Shown here in pieces: positions 26,939 through 38,269 of a stretch of DNA of 57,700 nt (its first letter is position 1; every line of letters starts with the position of its first letter). Under the pieces are notes generated by a model that was not told where the DNA came from, searched no databases, and saw only the letters and a program-made list of their open reading frames with translations. This stretch comes from an uncultured Methylopila sp. (GTDB lineage: Bacteria; Pseudomonadota; Alphaproteobacteria; Rhizobiales; Methylopilaceae): the NCBI GenBank assembly GCA_902168115.1, contig CABHPB010000013.1, forward strand, positions 1 through 57,700. Reading direction: 5' to 3'. The translations under genes and the position numbers were made by a program.

Positions 26939-27376
26939 TCAGGGACAGGCGTGCCGGCGGCCGTCGTAGCCGACATAGGTGCCGGAGCGCCAATCGTAGG
27001 ACCGGTAGCGGTTAGCGCACCAGCGCTTGCTCGGCCCGCTCTGGTGGGCCCGCGCCGCGCTTCCGGCGATGATCGCCCCGGCCGCCAGTCCGGCGATCCC
27101 GGCGGCGACCGCTGCGTTGCCACGCCCGCGGCGATAATGCCGGCGGCCATGCCACCGACTGTTCCGCCAGCGATTGCCGCCGCGCCAGCCTCGCTTGCCG
27201 CGCCAGCGCACCTCCTGGAGCTCCCCGCTGTTCATGGCCGCGAGCGCGTTCTGGCGCACGGCGTCGAGTGTTCTTGGCGACGAGACCGCCTCGGCGGCCT
27301 GCGCGCGCGGCGCGGTCTCGGCGAGCCCGGCGACGGCGGTCGCGCCGGCGAGCGCGATGACGAACATACGCTTCAT
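26939..27376 (-). CDS. Small secreted BA14K-like protein (paralog 1 of 3)
   Basis: 145 residues. Signal peptide MKRMFVIALAGATAVAGLAETAPRAQA. Then a short conserved helix (PRTLDAVRQNALAAMNSGELQEV), a Trp/Arg/Gly-rich stretch, a hydrophobic Ala/Gly helix (AAVAAGIAGLAAGAIIAGSAA), and a C-terminal CANRYRSYDWRSGTYVGYDG-RRHACP. That last block is the BA14K motif of Brucella and rhizobial surface proteins with lectin-like activity. Probably anchored or exposed in the envelope. First of three tandem paralogs sharing leader and helix. Confidence 0.78.
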   Translation of the reverse strand: MKRMFVIALAGATAVAGLAETAPRAQAAEAVSSPRTLDAVRQNALAAMNSGELQEVRWRGKRGWRGGNRWRNSRWHGRRHYRRGRGNAAVAAGIAGLAAGAIIAGSAARAHQSGPSKRWCANRYRSYDWRSGTYVGYDGRRHACP

Positions 27377-27549
27377 TCCATTCTCCTTACTCGACCCGCC
27401 ATCGACCGGCGGGTTATGCGACCTCGTCTGGAGAACGGGACGCGTTCCCCCTGAGTTGCCTCGCGCGGGTTCACATAGGTTCAAGCCCGCGAGAGCGCGC
27501 TGTGAGGCTTTCCTCGCACGGCGCGCATTCAGCGGAACGTTAAGGACGG

Positions 27550-27581
27550 AAAAGAAAAACCCCGGCGCTAAGCGCCGGGGT
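27550..27581 (-). terminator. Rho-independent terminator of paralog 2
   Basis: ACCCCGGCGCT-A-AGCGCCGGGGT at 27560-27581, followed on the minus strand by TTTTCTTTT. It lies 22 bp beyond the stop of the 27604-27951 gene. Confidence 0.88.
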
Positions 27582-27603
27582 CGAAGATGCGGGCGAAAAC
27601 GCC

Positions 27604-27951
27604 TCAGCGCTGGCGGAGCGGCCGCAGCGCCCTCGGCGTGTAATAGCACCGACGCCCGTACCAGCGTCCGCGGCTGCACCAGTGGCCGCGCCGGTGGATG
27701 TAGCGGAGCGAATAGCGGCGCGGGGCCCAGCGCCGCTTGACGTAGCGCCGGCGGTGCCAGCGACGGTGCGCGACGGTCTGGAGATCGCCAGCCTGCATCG
27801 CGGCGAGACCGTCCGCACGCACGGTCTCGCGGAGCTGTTCGAGGGTCCGCGGCGACGCGGAGGCCGGACCGGCCTGTGCCTGCGGCGCGGTTTCGATGAC
27901 GCCCGAAACGGCGAACACGCCGGCCAGCGCGTAGAGCAGGGTCTTCTTCAT
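27604..27951 (-). CDS. Small secreted Arg/Tyr/Trp-rich protein (paralog 2 of 3)
   Basis: 115 residues. Signal MKKTLLYALAGVFAVSGVIETAPQAQA, then PRTLEQLRETVRADGLAAMQ-AGDLQTV, matching the helix of the two neighbours. The mature C-terminal half is extremely basic (HRRWHRRRYVKRRWAPRRYS, CSRGRWYGRRCYY) with two cysteines. Such peptides could bind anionic polymers in the envelope (LPS, peptidoglycan, DNA), but this is inference. It has its own terminator and a 142 bp upstream gap, so it is probably transcribed alone. Confidence 0.75.
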   Translation of the reverse strand: MKKTLLYALAGVFAVSGVIETAPQAQAGPASASPRTLEQLRETVRADGLAAMQAGDLQTVAHRRWHRRRYVKRRWAPRRYSLRYIHRRGHWCSRGRWYGRRCYYTPRALRPLRQR

Positions 27952-28045
27952 CTGTCTTTTCTCCCGTAGTCCCGCCACTCCGTCGCCTGCGGCCGCCGCC
28001 TCGCCACGAGGCGGCCGACCACATCGTGCGGATCCGATTGATCTG

Positions 28046-28076
28046 AAGAAAAACCCCGGCGCGATCGCGCCGGGGT
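28046..28076 (-). terminator. Rho-independent terminator of paralog 3
   Basis: ACCCCGGCGCG-AT-CGCGCCGGGGT at 28053-28076 with a U-run on the minus strand (plus-strand AAGAAAAA at 28046-28053). The stem is nearly identical to the terminator at 27550-27581, so the gene and its terminator were probably duplicated together. Confidence 0.88.
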
Positions 28077-28093
28077 CTGGATGGTGTATCGCG

Positions 28094-28558
28094 TCAGAGC
28101 ATGATCCGGACGCCGAAGCCCGGTCCGCGACGGTAGCAGCGATAGCCGCCGCGCCAGCGGCGTCCGCCGCACCAGCGCCGGCCGCCCCAGCGGCGTCCGC
28201 CGTAGTAGTAGCGGGGACCCCAGTAGCGACGACCGCCATAGAAGCGACGACCGCCATAGTACCGGCGGCCGCCCCAGCGACGGCCGCCGTAGAAGCGCCG
28301 CCCGCCCCAACCACGATGACCCCAGCCGCGGCCGCCGCCACGCCAGCCACGACCGCCGCCACGCCAGCCACGCCGGCCGACCGTCTGCAGGTCGCCGCCG
28401 GCCATCTCGTTCATGGCCTCGCTGCGGACCTTCGCGCGAAGCTGGTCGAGAGAGCGCACGCTCGGCTGGGTCTCGTTGGCCTGAGCCTGTGGGGCGGTCT
28501 CAGCCACGCCCGCGACCCCGAACACCGTCGCCAAGGTGTAGATGAGCGTTTTCTTCAT
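28094..28558 (-). CDS. Small secreted Gly/Arg/Tyr/Trp-rich repeat protein (paralog 3 of 3)
   Basis: 154 residues. Signal MKKTLIYTLATVFGVAGVAETAPQAQA and helix VRSLDQLRAKVRSEAMNEM-AGGDLQTV match the two neighbours. The remainder is about ninety residues of short repeats built from GGRRFYGGRRWGG, GRGWRGGG and YYGGRRW, with three cysteines near the end (RWCGGRRWRGGYRCYRRG). It is strongly cationic and aromatic. Possibly disordered or phase-separating; envelope location follows from the signal. No enzyme motif. Confidence 0.75.
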   Translation of the reverse strand: MKKTLIYTLATVFGVAGVAETAPQAQANETQPSVRSLDQLRAKVRSEAMNEMAGGDLQTVGRRGWRGGGRGWRGGGRGWGHRGWGGRRFYGGRRWGGRRYYGGRRFYGGRRYWGPRYYYGGRRWGGRRWCGGRRWRGGYRCYRRGPGFGVRIML

Positions 28559-28757
28559 CAGGTTTCTCCGTTTCTGGGGCGCACGAAACCGCGCGCCTTG
28601 AAGGCGTCACCCCACCGCTTCGAAAACTCCGCAATCCGACATGCGGTTGCGTCGGCAGCGCATGAGCCGGTAACGTTCCCGTGATCAAAAAGGTTGCGAC
28701 TTGGTCTCGGCGACCTCGCGCGCTTTCTCTCTCCCGACAGTTCATAGAGGGACGCCC

Positions 28758-29828
28758 ATGAGGATCGGAGCCGTCGCGGCCGCCGTCGTTCTGCTCAGCG
28801 CGCCGGCGTTCGGCTCGGAGACGAGGCACGAGTCATGGACGGTCAATTGCGCCGACGTTCCGGCGCGAACCGACTGCCGCATCTCGACCGAGGAAGCCGC
28901 GGCGGGCGCCCGGATCGCACGGCTCGTGGTCTCACGGGAGGCGACCAAGGCTGCGCCGACCCGCCTGAACGTCACCCTCGTCGAGCCGGGCCTGGCCCCG
29001 CCCCGGCCGCGCCTCGCGCTCGCTGTCGACGGCGGCCCGCCCGTCCGCTTCGCATCCGGGTCCGATCTGACGACCTCTCCCGGACCTGAACCCGGCTCCG
29101 TCACGCTCGGCCTCTCGGAGGCGGCGGCGAAGCGCCTCCTGCCGTTCCTGCGCCGGGGCAAGTCGATCCAGCTCACCGTGACCGGGGACGGCGGCCAGCC
29201 GATCTCCGCGACGCTCGACCTGCCGGGCTTCGCGGCCGCCGCGTCCGAAGTCGACCGCCGACAGAATCGCAAGGACCCGAAGGACACGATCGCGGAACTG
29301 ATCGGCGGCGGCAGCCCGGCCGCCCTCGCCGGCAAGCTGCGCGACGTCGCGCGCGACGCCGTGCCCGAGACGCTGAAGAAGATCATGGTCGCCCGCGATT
29401 GCCCTGTGTGGGACCAGGCCGAGTCGAGCCCGTCCTTCCTCGCCGACGAATCCTTCGCCGCCGATCTCGGGGACGGCCGCACTCTCTGGGCGATCGTTTG
29501 CGCCGCAGGCTCTTACAACGCCGACTTCGCGCTGTTCGTCGAAGACCCATCGAAGGCCGCTGACCGCTTCGAGTCGCTGCTGTTCGCGGCCTTCGTCGAG
29601 GCGATCGGCTGGACGGGGACCGACACCCTCGCCAACGTCACCTACGATCCGGAAAAGCGCGAGCTGAAGGCCTTCGACAAGGGCCGCGGCGCCGGGGACT
29701 GCGGACAGATGGGCCTGTGGGAATGGGTCGGCGCCGCGTTCCGGATGATCGAATACCGGGCAAAGGACGAATGCGACGGCGTCGCCAAGCCGGAAAGCTT
29801 CCCGATCGTGTTCCGCGGCGAGAAGTAG
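28758..29828 (+). CDS. DUF1176-family periplasmic protein
   Basis: 356 residues with signal MRIGAVAAAVVLLSAPAFG-S. The N-terminal third (ESWTVNCADVPARTDCRIS...ARIARLVVSRE) resembles the invasion-associated locus B fold, and the C-terminal two thirds (CPVWDQAESSPSFLADESFAADLGDGRTLWAIVCAAGSYN, GDCGQMGLWEWVGAAFRMIEY) are DUF1176. Cysteine pairs suggest periplasmic disulfides. Function not known. The ATG follows GAGGGACGCCC; the frame upstream to 28701 is not needed. Confidence 0.8.
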   Translation: MRIGAVAAAVVLLSAPAFGSETRHESWTVNCADVPARTDCRISTEEAAAGARIARLVVSREATKAAPTRLNVTLVEPGLAPPRPRLALAVDGGPPVRFASGSDLTTSPGPEPGSVTLGLSEAAAKRLLPFLRRGKSIQLTVTGDGGQPISATLDLPGFAAAASEVDRRQNRKDPKDTIAELIGGGSPAALAGKLRDVARDAVPETLKKIMVARDCPVWDQAESSPSFLADESFAADLGDGRTLWAIVCAAGSYNADFALFVEDPSKAADRFESLLFAAFVEAIGWTGTDTLANVTYDPEKRELKAFDKGRGAGDCGQMGLWEWVGAAFRMIEYRAKDECDGVAKPESFPIVFRGEK

Positions 29829-29923
29829 GCGCGACGATCCCTCGGCGGTCGGTCCGCCTGCTGGACCCGGAACTTATTCCCGTGTCCGTCGGTTGAACCG
29901 GCGGTTCATGGGAGCGCCCCGCT

Positions 29924-30733
29924 TTGGCCGTTCGACCGTTCTGGAAGGGCTATCTGAAGCTGGCTCTCGTCACCTGCCCGGTGGCGATGACGCCCGCGAT
30001 CTCCGAGAGCGAGCGGGTCCGGTTCCACGTCCTCAACGCCAGGACCGGCAACCGTGTCGTCAGCGAATATGTCGACAGCGTCACCGGCAAGCCGGTCGAG
30101 CGCGAGGACGAGGTCAAGGGCTATCCGCGCGGCGAGGACGAGCATGTCATGCTCGAGGACGAGGAGCTCGACGCCGTCGCGCTCGAGACCACGCGCACCA
30201 TCGACATCGAGATGTTCTGCCCGCGCGAGAGCGTGGGATGGATCTGGTACGACAAGCCGCACTACCTGACGCCGGACGACAAGGTCGGCGAGGAAGCCTT
30301 TTCTGTGATCCGCGAGGCGATGGCGACGACCGACATGGTCGGGATCTCCCGCCTCGTGCTCTACCGCCGCGAGCGCGCCGTGCTGCTGGAGCCGCGCGAC
30401 AACGGCATCGTGCTCTGGACGCTGCGCTACGGCGAGGAGGTCCGCGATCCCGACGACTATTTCGGCGACCTGAAGCAGGCCAAGCCCGACGCGAAGCTGC
30501 TGTCGCTCGTCAAGTCGCTGATCGACGAGCGGACCAAACCGTGGTCCGAAGACATGGTCGACGATCCGGTGCAGCAGCGCCTGCTCGACCTGATCGCCTC
30601 GAAGAAGAAGGGCCGCAAGAAGGTCGCCAAGCCCAAGACACAGGCGCCGCCGGAGACGGGCAACGTCATCAACATCATGGACGCGCTGAAGAAGAGCCTC
30701 GCCTCCGAGGGCGGCAAGTCGAAGCGACGCTGA
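29924..30733 (+). CDS. ku: Ku protein (NHEJ), copy 1
   Basis: 269 residues from a TTG start; no in-frame ATG precedes the conserved FWKGYLKLALVTCPVAM. Bacterial Ku forms a ring-shaped dimer on DNA ends and recruits LigD. The core (VRFHVLNARTGNRVVSEYVD, FCPRESVGWIWYDKPHYLTPDDK, LVLYRRERAVLLEPR) is intact; a Lys-rich tail and a NVINIMDALKKSL LigD-contact-like segment end it. Converges on ligD with a 16 bp gap. Confidence 0.93.
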   Translation: MAVRPFWKGYLKLALVTCPVAMTPAISESERVRFHVLNARTGNRVVSEYVDSVTGKPVEREDEVKGYPRGEDEHVMLEDEELDAVALETTRTIDIEMFCPRESVGWIWYDKPHYLTPDDKVGEEAFSVIREAMATTDMVGISRLVLYRRERAVLLEPRDNGIVLWTLRYGEEVRDPDDYFGDLKQAKPDAKLLSLVKSLIDERTKPWSEDMVDDPVQQRLLDLIASKKKGRKKVAKPKTQAPPETGNVINIMDALKKSLASEGGKSKRR

Positions 30734-30749
30734 CGCACCGTCCGCCGGC

Positions 30750-33245
30750 TCAGGCCGCCTTCCGCCCCACCTTCGCCCCTGCCTTTTTCGGGATCGGCGC
30801 CGCCGCCTTCCGGAAATCCTTCCACGGATCGGACGACAGCGCCGCGAGCCGCGTCGGCATGTTGTCGACCGTGAAGTAAGCCGGGCCGATCGCAGGTCCC
30901 AGTTCCTCCCAGGCGAGCGGCGCGGAGACCGCCGCCCCCGGCCGGGCACGCGTCGAATAGGGCGCGACGGCCGTCGCGCCGCGGCCGTTGCGCAGGTAGT
31001 CGATCAGAATCTTGCCCTTGCGCTTGGCCTTGGAGACGGTCGCGACATAGGCGTCGGGCTCGTCCGTGGCCATGGCCTCGGCGATCGCCTTGGCGAAGGC
31101 CTTGGTCTCGGTCCAGTCGGCCCGCGGCTTCAGCGGGGAGACGACGTGCAGGCCCTTCCCGCCGGACGTCTTCACGAAGGCCGCAAGGCCTGTGTCCTCC
31201 AGCCGACGCTTCACATCCTGCGCCGCCTCGATCACGCGATCCCAGCCGACCCCGTCGCCAGGGTCGAGATCCATGATGATCATGTCCGGCTTTTCGAGCT
31301 CGGCGACGGTCGAGCCCCAGGGGTGAATCTCCAGCACGCCGCCCTGCACGAGGCCGAGCAGCCCCTCGCGATCCTCGATCGTCAGCAGCGGCTCGTCGTC
31401 GGTCGGGTCCTTGTACTCGCCGATATGCGAGTTCATGCCCTTCCAGCCGTGCTTCTGGAAAAAGCACTGCTCGGTCACGCCGCCGGGACAGCGCAGCAGC
31501 GACAGCGGACGACCCACGACGAAGGGCGCCAACTTCGGCCAGACCTCCATGTAGTAGTCGGCGAGGCCCTGCTTGGTGACGCCGCTCTCCGGCCAATACA
31601 GCCGATCCGGATGGGTCAGCTTGACGCTCGGCGCCGCGACCTTCGGCGCGGCTCCTGCAGCGTCCGTCTCGCGCGCGACCTCCTCCGCGGGTTTGTCTTC
31701 CCGCAGACCCCGGAACGCCGCGTGGCGCAGGTGATGGTCGCCGGTCCAGGCGCGGAACTCGATCTCGGCGACGAGCTCCGGCTTGACGTAGGACAAGCCT
31801 CGCGCCTCGTCGGCGGTGAGCTTCGCCGCGAATGGGGACGACTTGTCCTTCAGCTTGTCGAGCCGCTTGAACAGGTCCGCGGCGACCGACGCGGTGAAGC
31901 CGGTGCCGACCCGGCCCACATGGACGAGCTTGCCGCCCTCATAGGCGCCGAGCGCGAGCGAGCCGATCGCCCGCGGAGACGTGCTCGACGGGGTGAAGCC
32001 GCCGATGACGAACTCCTGCCGGTGCGAGCATTTTGATTTCAACCAGGAGCGGCCACGGCCCGGAACATAAGGCGCGTCCCGGTCCTTCGAGACGACGCCT
32101 TCGAGGCTCAGCCGGCAGGCGTGCTCGAGCACCATCGAGCCGTTCTCCTCGAAGTGCTCGCTGACCCGCACGATCCCGTCCTGTTTCTCGATCAGGCCGG
32201 CCAGCGCCGTCTTTCGGTCGACCAGCTTGCAGGGCGTCAGGTCGAAACCGTCGAGATGGAGGAGATCGAAGGCGTAGAACACGAAACCTGTCTTGCGGCC
32301 CTCGCTCAGCGCCTGCTGGAGCGCGGAGAAGTCGGAGGCGCCCGAGTCGTTCTCGACGACCAGTTCCCCGTCGATCATCGCCTGCTCGACGGGCAGCGCC
32401 TTCAGCGCCTCGGCGACCTGCGTGCCGAAGCGCCTCGTCCAGTCGAGGCCGCTACGCGTCATCAGCCGGACGTCGCCACGCTCGATCCGCGCGATGAGGC
32501 GATAGCCGTCGAACTTGATCTCGTGCAGCCACTTCGCGCCGGACGGGGCCTTCGGGGTCAGCGTGGCGAGCGCGGGCTCGACGAAGTCGGGAAGCGCGGC
32601 CTTCTTCGACTTCCTCAGCTTCGACGGATCGACGCGTGGGCCGTCGATCTTGCCGGTCTTCGACGACCAGCCCGGCGCCTCCTCGGCCACCTGATCGAGG
32701 TTCCGGCCGGTCTTAACGGAGTCCGGCTGCTCCTTGAGGATGTCGGGCTCGGCTGCCGTCCGGGCCGCCTCGTCCTCGCCCTTGATCAGCAGCCAGTTCT
32801 CGCGCTTCTCGCCGCGCTTCTGCGCCATGCGCACGAGATGCCAGCGGCCTGCGAGCTTTTCTCCGTGAAGCTCGAATTCGAGATGGCCCTTCCTGTATCC
32901 CTTCGCCGCGTCGCCGATCGGCGTCCAGCCGCCGCGGTCCCACAGGATCACCGTCCCGCCGCCATACTCGCCCTTCGGGATGGTCCCTTCGAACTCGCCA
33001 TATTCGAGCGGATGGTCCTCGACATGGACCGCGAGCCGCTTCTCGCCCGGCACGAGGCTCGGCCCCTTGGCGACCGCCCAGCTCTTCAGCACGCCGTCCA
33101 TCTCGAGCCTGAGATCGTAATGCAGGCGCGTCGCGTCATGCTTCTGGATGAGGTAGGCGTCGCCGGCGCCGGTGGCCTTTTCGGCGCCGACGGGCTCCTT
33201 CGTCTTCTTGAAGTCGCGCTTCTTCCGGTAGACGTCGAGAGCCAT
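30750..33245 (-). CDS. ligD: ATP-dependent DNA ligase LigD (PE-ligase-polymerase)
   Basis: 831 residues, full three-domain form in the order phosphoesterase, ligase, polymerase. The 3'-phosphoesterase domain has HDATRLHYDLRLEMDG (H36, H42, D44). The ligase has K244 in EIKFDGYR and later GVVSKDRDAPYVPGR. The polymerase/primase domain (about 540-820) has TKQGLADYY, GGVTEQCFFQKHGW and MDLDPGDGVGWD with its metal-binding aspartates. It fills and seals double-strand breaks with Ku. It lies 3 bp downstream of ku copy 2 on the same strand and converges with copy 1. Confidence 0.95.
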   Translation of the reverse strand: MALDVYRKKRDFKKTKEPVGAEKATGAGDAYLIQKHDATRLHYDLRLEMDGVLKSWAVAKGPSLVPGEKRLAVHVEDHPLEYGEFEGTIPKGEYGGGTVILWDRGGWTPIGDAAKGYRKGHLEFELHGEKLAGRWHLVRMAQKRGEKRENWLLIKGEDEAARTAAEPDILKEQPDSVKTGRNLDQVAEEAPGWSSKTGKIDGPRVDPSKLRKSKKAALPDFVEPALATLTPKAPSGAKWLHEIKFDGYRLIARIERGDVRLMTRSGLDWTRRFGTQVAEALKALPVEQAMIDGELVVENDSGASDFSALQQALSEGRKTGFVFYAFDLLHLDGFDLTPCKLVDRKTALAGLIEKQDGIVRVSEHFEENGSMVLEHACRLSLEGVVSKDRDAPYVPGRGRSWLKSKCSHRQEFVIGGFTPSSTSPRAIGSLALGAYEGGKLVHVGRVGTGFTASVAADLFKRLDKLKDKSSPFAAKLTADEARGLSYVKPELVAEIEFRAWTGDHHLRHAAFRGLREDKPAEEVARETDAAGAAPKVAAPSVKLTHPDRLYWPESGVTKQGLADYYMEVWPKLAPFVVGRPLSLLRCPGGVTEQCFFQKHGWKGMNSHIGEYKDPTDDEPLLTIEDREGLLGLVQGGVLEIHPWGSTVAELEKPDMIIMDLDPGDGVGWDRVIEAAQDVKRRLEDTGLAAFVKTSGGKGLHVVSPLKPRADWTETKAFAKAIAEAMATDEPDAYVATVSKAKRKGKILIDYLRNGRGATAVAPYSTRARPGAAVSAPLAWEELGPAIGPAYFTVDNMPTRLAALSSDPWKDFRKAAAPIPKKAGAKVGRKAA

Positions 33246-33248
33246 CGC

Positions 33249-34130
33249 TCAGCTCGCCTTGCGGCGCTCCGCCTGCGGCGCGGCCTTGCGCGACCCGCCC
33301 GCCTTGCCCCGCGCCGCCGGCTTCTTGCGCGTCGCTCCGGACGCTTCCGAGCCTCCGAGCCGCGCGCTCTTGCGCAACGCCTCCATCAGGTCGGTGACCT
33401 TGGCCGGAGGCTTCGGCTTCTTCGCCTTGATCGGCTTGCCCTCGATCTTCGCCTTTACGAGATCGGCGAGCGCCGCCTCGTAGCGGTCCTCGAACTTCGC
33501 CGGATCGTATTTTCCGCGCTTGGTCGAGATGATGTGCTTGGCGAGATCGAGCATCTCGGCGTCCATCTTCTTCCTCTTCGGCACGCCGTCGAACGCGTCC
33601 CTGGACGAGCGGACCTCGTAGTCGAAGTTGAGCGTGGTTCCGACGAGACCGTCGCCGTGCGGCCGGATCAGCAAGGTCCGCTCGCGGCGGAACAGCACCG
33701 TTCTCGCCAGCGCCGCGACCTTCTTCGCGCGCATGCCCTCGCGGATCAGCGCGAAGGCTTCTTCGGCCGCCTTGTCGGCGGGGGCGAGATAGTACGGCTT
33801 GTCGAAATAGACGTCGTCGACCTCCGAACAGGCGAGGAAGGCGTCGACGTCGAGGGTCTTGTCGCTCTCGGGGACGGCCGCCGCGACCTCCTCCTTGTCG
33901 AGCATCACATATTCGCCGGACGAGACCTCGTAGCCCTTGGCCTGGTCCTCGGTCTCGACCGGCTTGCCGGTCTCGACGTCGACATACTGGCGACGCACGC
34001 GGTTGCCGGTCTCGCGGTTCAGCGTGTGGAAGGCGATGCGGTCCGACGCCGAGGCGGCCGTATAGAGCGCGACCGGGCAGACGACCTCGCCGACCTTGAG
34101 AAAACCCTTCCAGTTCGCGCGCGGCGCCAC
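33249..34130 (-). CDS. ku: Ku protein (NHEJ), copy 2
   Basis: 293 residues. The Ku core is complete (NWKGFLKVGEVVCPVALY, FHTLNRETGNRVRRQYVD, VYFDKPYYLAPADK, TVLFRRERTLLIRPHGDGL). It has a longer, more basic C-terminal tail than copy 1 (TRKKPAARGKAGGSRKAA). Copy 1 and copy 2 differ clearly, as in Sinorhizobium where two Ku genes work together. Directly upstream of ligD, so likely the main partner. Confidence 0.93.
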   Translation of the reverse strand: MAPRANWKGFLKVGEVVCPVALYTAASASDRIAFHTLNRETGNRVRRQYVDVETGKPVETEDQAKGYEVSSGEYVMLDKEEVAAAVPESDKTLDVDAFLACSEVDDVYFDKPYYLAPADKAAEEAFALIREGMRAKKVAALARTVLFRRERTLLIRPHGDGLVGTTLNFDYEVRSSRDAFDGVPKRKKMDAEMLDLAKHIISTKRGKYDPAKFEDRYEAALADLVKAKIEGKPIKAKKPKPPAKVTDLMEALRKSARLGGSEASGATRKKPAARGKAGGSRKAAPQAERRKAS

Positions 34131-34190
34131 GGCCCGACTCCTTGAAAAACGAGTCGGAACGCCGCCGGCGCGGACTCCGTTCCGCGCCGT

Positions 34191-36260
<2,070 letters not shown>

Positions 36261-36399
36261 TCGCAACGCTCGGCCGGCGGACAGGACATCCTTAGCCCAT
36301 CGCGCCCGTGGGCCAGACTCTAATTCCTAAAGATGGTTTCACAACCAGCGCCGCCCGGGCGCAAGGAAAGCAGGGCGTCTGAGGCGCGGGGGCCGGGCC

Positions 36400-37041
36400 T
36401 TAACCCGTCTTCTTGATCCGGACAATCTTGAAGAAGCCTGCCGGAAACACCGGCTGGACGTCGATGACCTTCATGTCGCCGGCCTTGTCCGCCCAGGCGC
36501 GCAGGCGCGAGACCTTAAAGTCGGACGACCAGCCCATCTTGGCGACGAGCGGGGCGACGGCGGTCTCGACCTTCATCGGGAAGCCGCCCTCGGCGCCCAT
36601 CTTGGACGCGACGACGATCTCGCCGCCCGGACGGAGCACGCGGCGCATCTCGTCGAGCGCGCCTTCCGGGTCCGGCACCAGCGTGATGACGAAGGGCACC
36701 GTGACGGCGTCAAAGCTCGCGTCGGGCAGGCCGAGATTGCAGGCGTCCATCGCCGCAAGGCACCTCACCTGGGAAAGCCCGAGGTCCCGGACCTTCTCGC
36801 GCGCCTTGGCGAGCATATGCACGGAGAGGTCGACGCCGGTCACCCGCGCATTGGCGGGATAGTAGCGGAGCACCAGTCCGGTTCCGACGCCCACCTCGAG
36901 GATGTCGGGCCCGCAGGCGGCGGCGGCCTGCGCGGCCTTCCTCTGCCCGTCGGCGAGCAGCTTGACGTAGACCTTGTCGTAGATCGGCGCCCACTTCTCG
37001 TAAGCGCGCTTCTGGCCGTCGAGATCGTACTGGACGCTCAC
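36400..37041 (-). CDS. pmtA: Rhodobacter-type phosphatidylethanolamine N-methyltransferase-like SAM enzyme
   Basis: 213 residues, GTG start. [20 protein letters not shown] near the N terminus and [16 protein letters not shown] (SAM motif I) are characteristic of the Rhodobacter PmtA branch, which methylates phosphatidylethanolamine toward phosphatidylcholine. [20 protein letters not shown] is motif II/III. Its GTG overlaps the TGA of mnmA (GTGA), so it is made from the same message. A more general class I methyltransferase role cannot be excluded; the family call rests on motif similarity. Confidence 0.7.
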   Translation of the reverse strand: MSVQYDLDGQKRAYEKWAPIYDKVYVKLLADGQRKAAQAAAACGPDILEVGVGTGLVLRYYPANARVTGVDLSVHMLAKAREKVRDLGLSQVRCLAAMDACNLGLPDASFDAVTVPFVITLVPDPEGALDEMRRVLRPGGEIVVASKMGAEGGFPMKVETAVAPLVAKMGWSSDFKVSRLRAWADKAGDMKVIDVQPVFPAGFFKIVRIKKTG

Positions 37042-38210
37042 GCCGCGACTTCTCCTGCGACCGTGGCGGCCGGCGCCGCCTGACGGATGATCCCGCCGCC
37101 GAGCACGCGCTCGCCCGTCTCGTCATAAAGCGCGCAGGCCTGCCCCGGCGCCACGCCCGTCTCGCCGTCGATCAACTCGACATCGGCCTCGCGCGGGCCG
37201 GTCGGGCGCAGCAGCGCCGGCGCCGGCGGGCGGGTGGACCGCACGCGCGCCAGCACGGGACGGCCCTCGGGACCGATCTGCTCCAACGGCCCCTCCCCGA
37301 TCCAGTTGACGTCGCGCAGCGCGACGCGGCGCACGCCAAGCGCCTCGCGCGGGCCGACGACGACGGTCTTCCGGGCCGCGTCGATCCGCACGACGTACAG
37401 CGGCTCGCCGCCGGCGAGGCCGAGACCGCGGCGCTGTCCTACCGTGTAGCGCACGACGCCCTCGTGACGCCCCACCTCTCGGCCCGAGAGGTCGACGATG
37501 GGCCCCGGCTCGGCCGCGCCCGGCCTCAGCTTCTCGATGACGTCGGCGTAGCCGCCGGACGGCACGAAGCAGATGTCCTGGCTGTCCGGCTTGTCGGCGA
37601 CGGACAGGCCGAGCTCGCGCGCGATCTCGCGGACCTGCGGCTTCTCGAGCCCGCCCAGCGGAAAGCGCAGCATCGAAAGCTGCTCGGCCGTCGTGCCGTA
37701 GAGAAAGTAGCTCTGGTCGCGCGCGGGATCGGCCGCCCGGAACAGCCCGCGCCCGCCGTCCGGCAGAGCGCGCGAGGCGACATAGTGCCCGGTGGCGAGC
37801 GCCGCCGCGCCGAGGTCCTTCGCCATCGCGAGCAGGTCGAGGAACTTGACCGTCTGGTTGCAGGCGACGCAGGGGATCGGGGTCTCGCCGGCGAGGTAGC
37901 TCTGCGCGAAAGGCTCGATCACCGCCTCGCGGAACCGCGCCTCGTAGTCCAGCACGTAATGCGGCACGCCGAGCTTGGCCGCCGCATCGCGTGCGTCGTG
38001 GATGTCGCGGCCGGCGCAGCAGGCGCCCTTGCGCGCGATCGCCGCGCCGTGGTCGTAAAGCTGCAGCGTCACGCCGACGACGTCGTAGCCGGCGCGCGCG
38101 ACGAGGCCGGCGACGACGGACGAATCCACTCCGCCGGACATGGCGACGACCACGCGCTGGGAGGCGCGCGGTCCGGGCAGGTCGAGGTCGATGGTCGGCA
38201 GGATCGTCAT
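37038..38210 (-). CDS. mnmA: tRNA-specific 2-thiouridylase MnmA
   Basis: 390 residues. PP-loop [13 protein letters not shown] near residue 25, the first catalytic cysteine in [11 protein letters not shown] and the second in [25 protein letters not shown] and the C-terminal beta-barrel ([15 protein letters not shown]-like [15 protein letters not shown]) fit. It adds the 2-thio group to U34 of tRNAs for Lys, Glu and Gln. First gene of a two-gene unit with the methyltransferase. Confidence 0.95.
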   Translation of the reverse strand: MTILPTIDLDLPGPRASQRVVVAMSGGVDSSVVAGLVARAGYDVVGVTLQLYDHGAAIARKGACCAGRDIHDARDAAAKLGVPHYVLDYEARFREAVIEPFAQSYLAGETPIPCVACNQTVKFLDLLAMAKDLGAAALATGHYVASRALPDGGRGLFRAADPARDQSYFLYGTTAEQLSMLRFPLGGLEKPQVREIARELGLSVADKPDSQDICFVPSGGYADVIEKLRPGAAEPGPIVDLSGREVGRHEGVVRYTVGQRRGLGLAGGEPLYVVRIDAARKTVVVGPREALGVRRVALRDVNWIGEGPLEQIGPEGRPVLARVRSTRPPAPALLRPTGPREADVELIDGETGVAPGQACALYDETGERVLGGGIIRQAAPAATVAGEVAA

Positions 38211-38269
38211 GGGCGGCCGGGTTCTACCGCGCCATGACAGGGGATGGAAGCGATCAGCCGCCGGTCGGA

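Noticed and set aside
32121-34145. 674-codon plus-strand frame opposite ligD and ku2
   Set aside because: Composition shadow of two well-supported genes.
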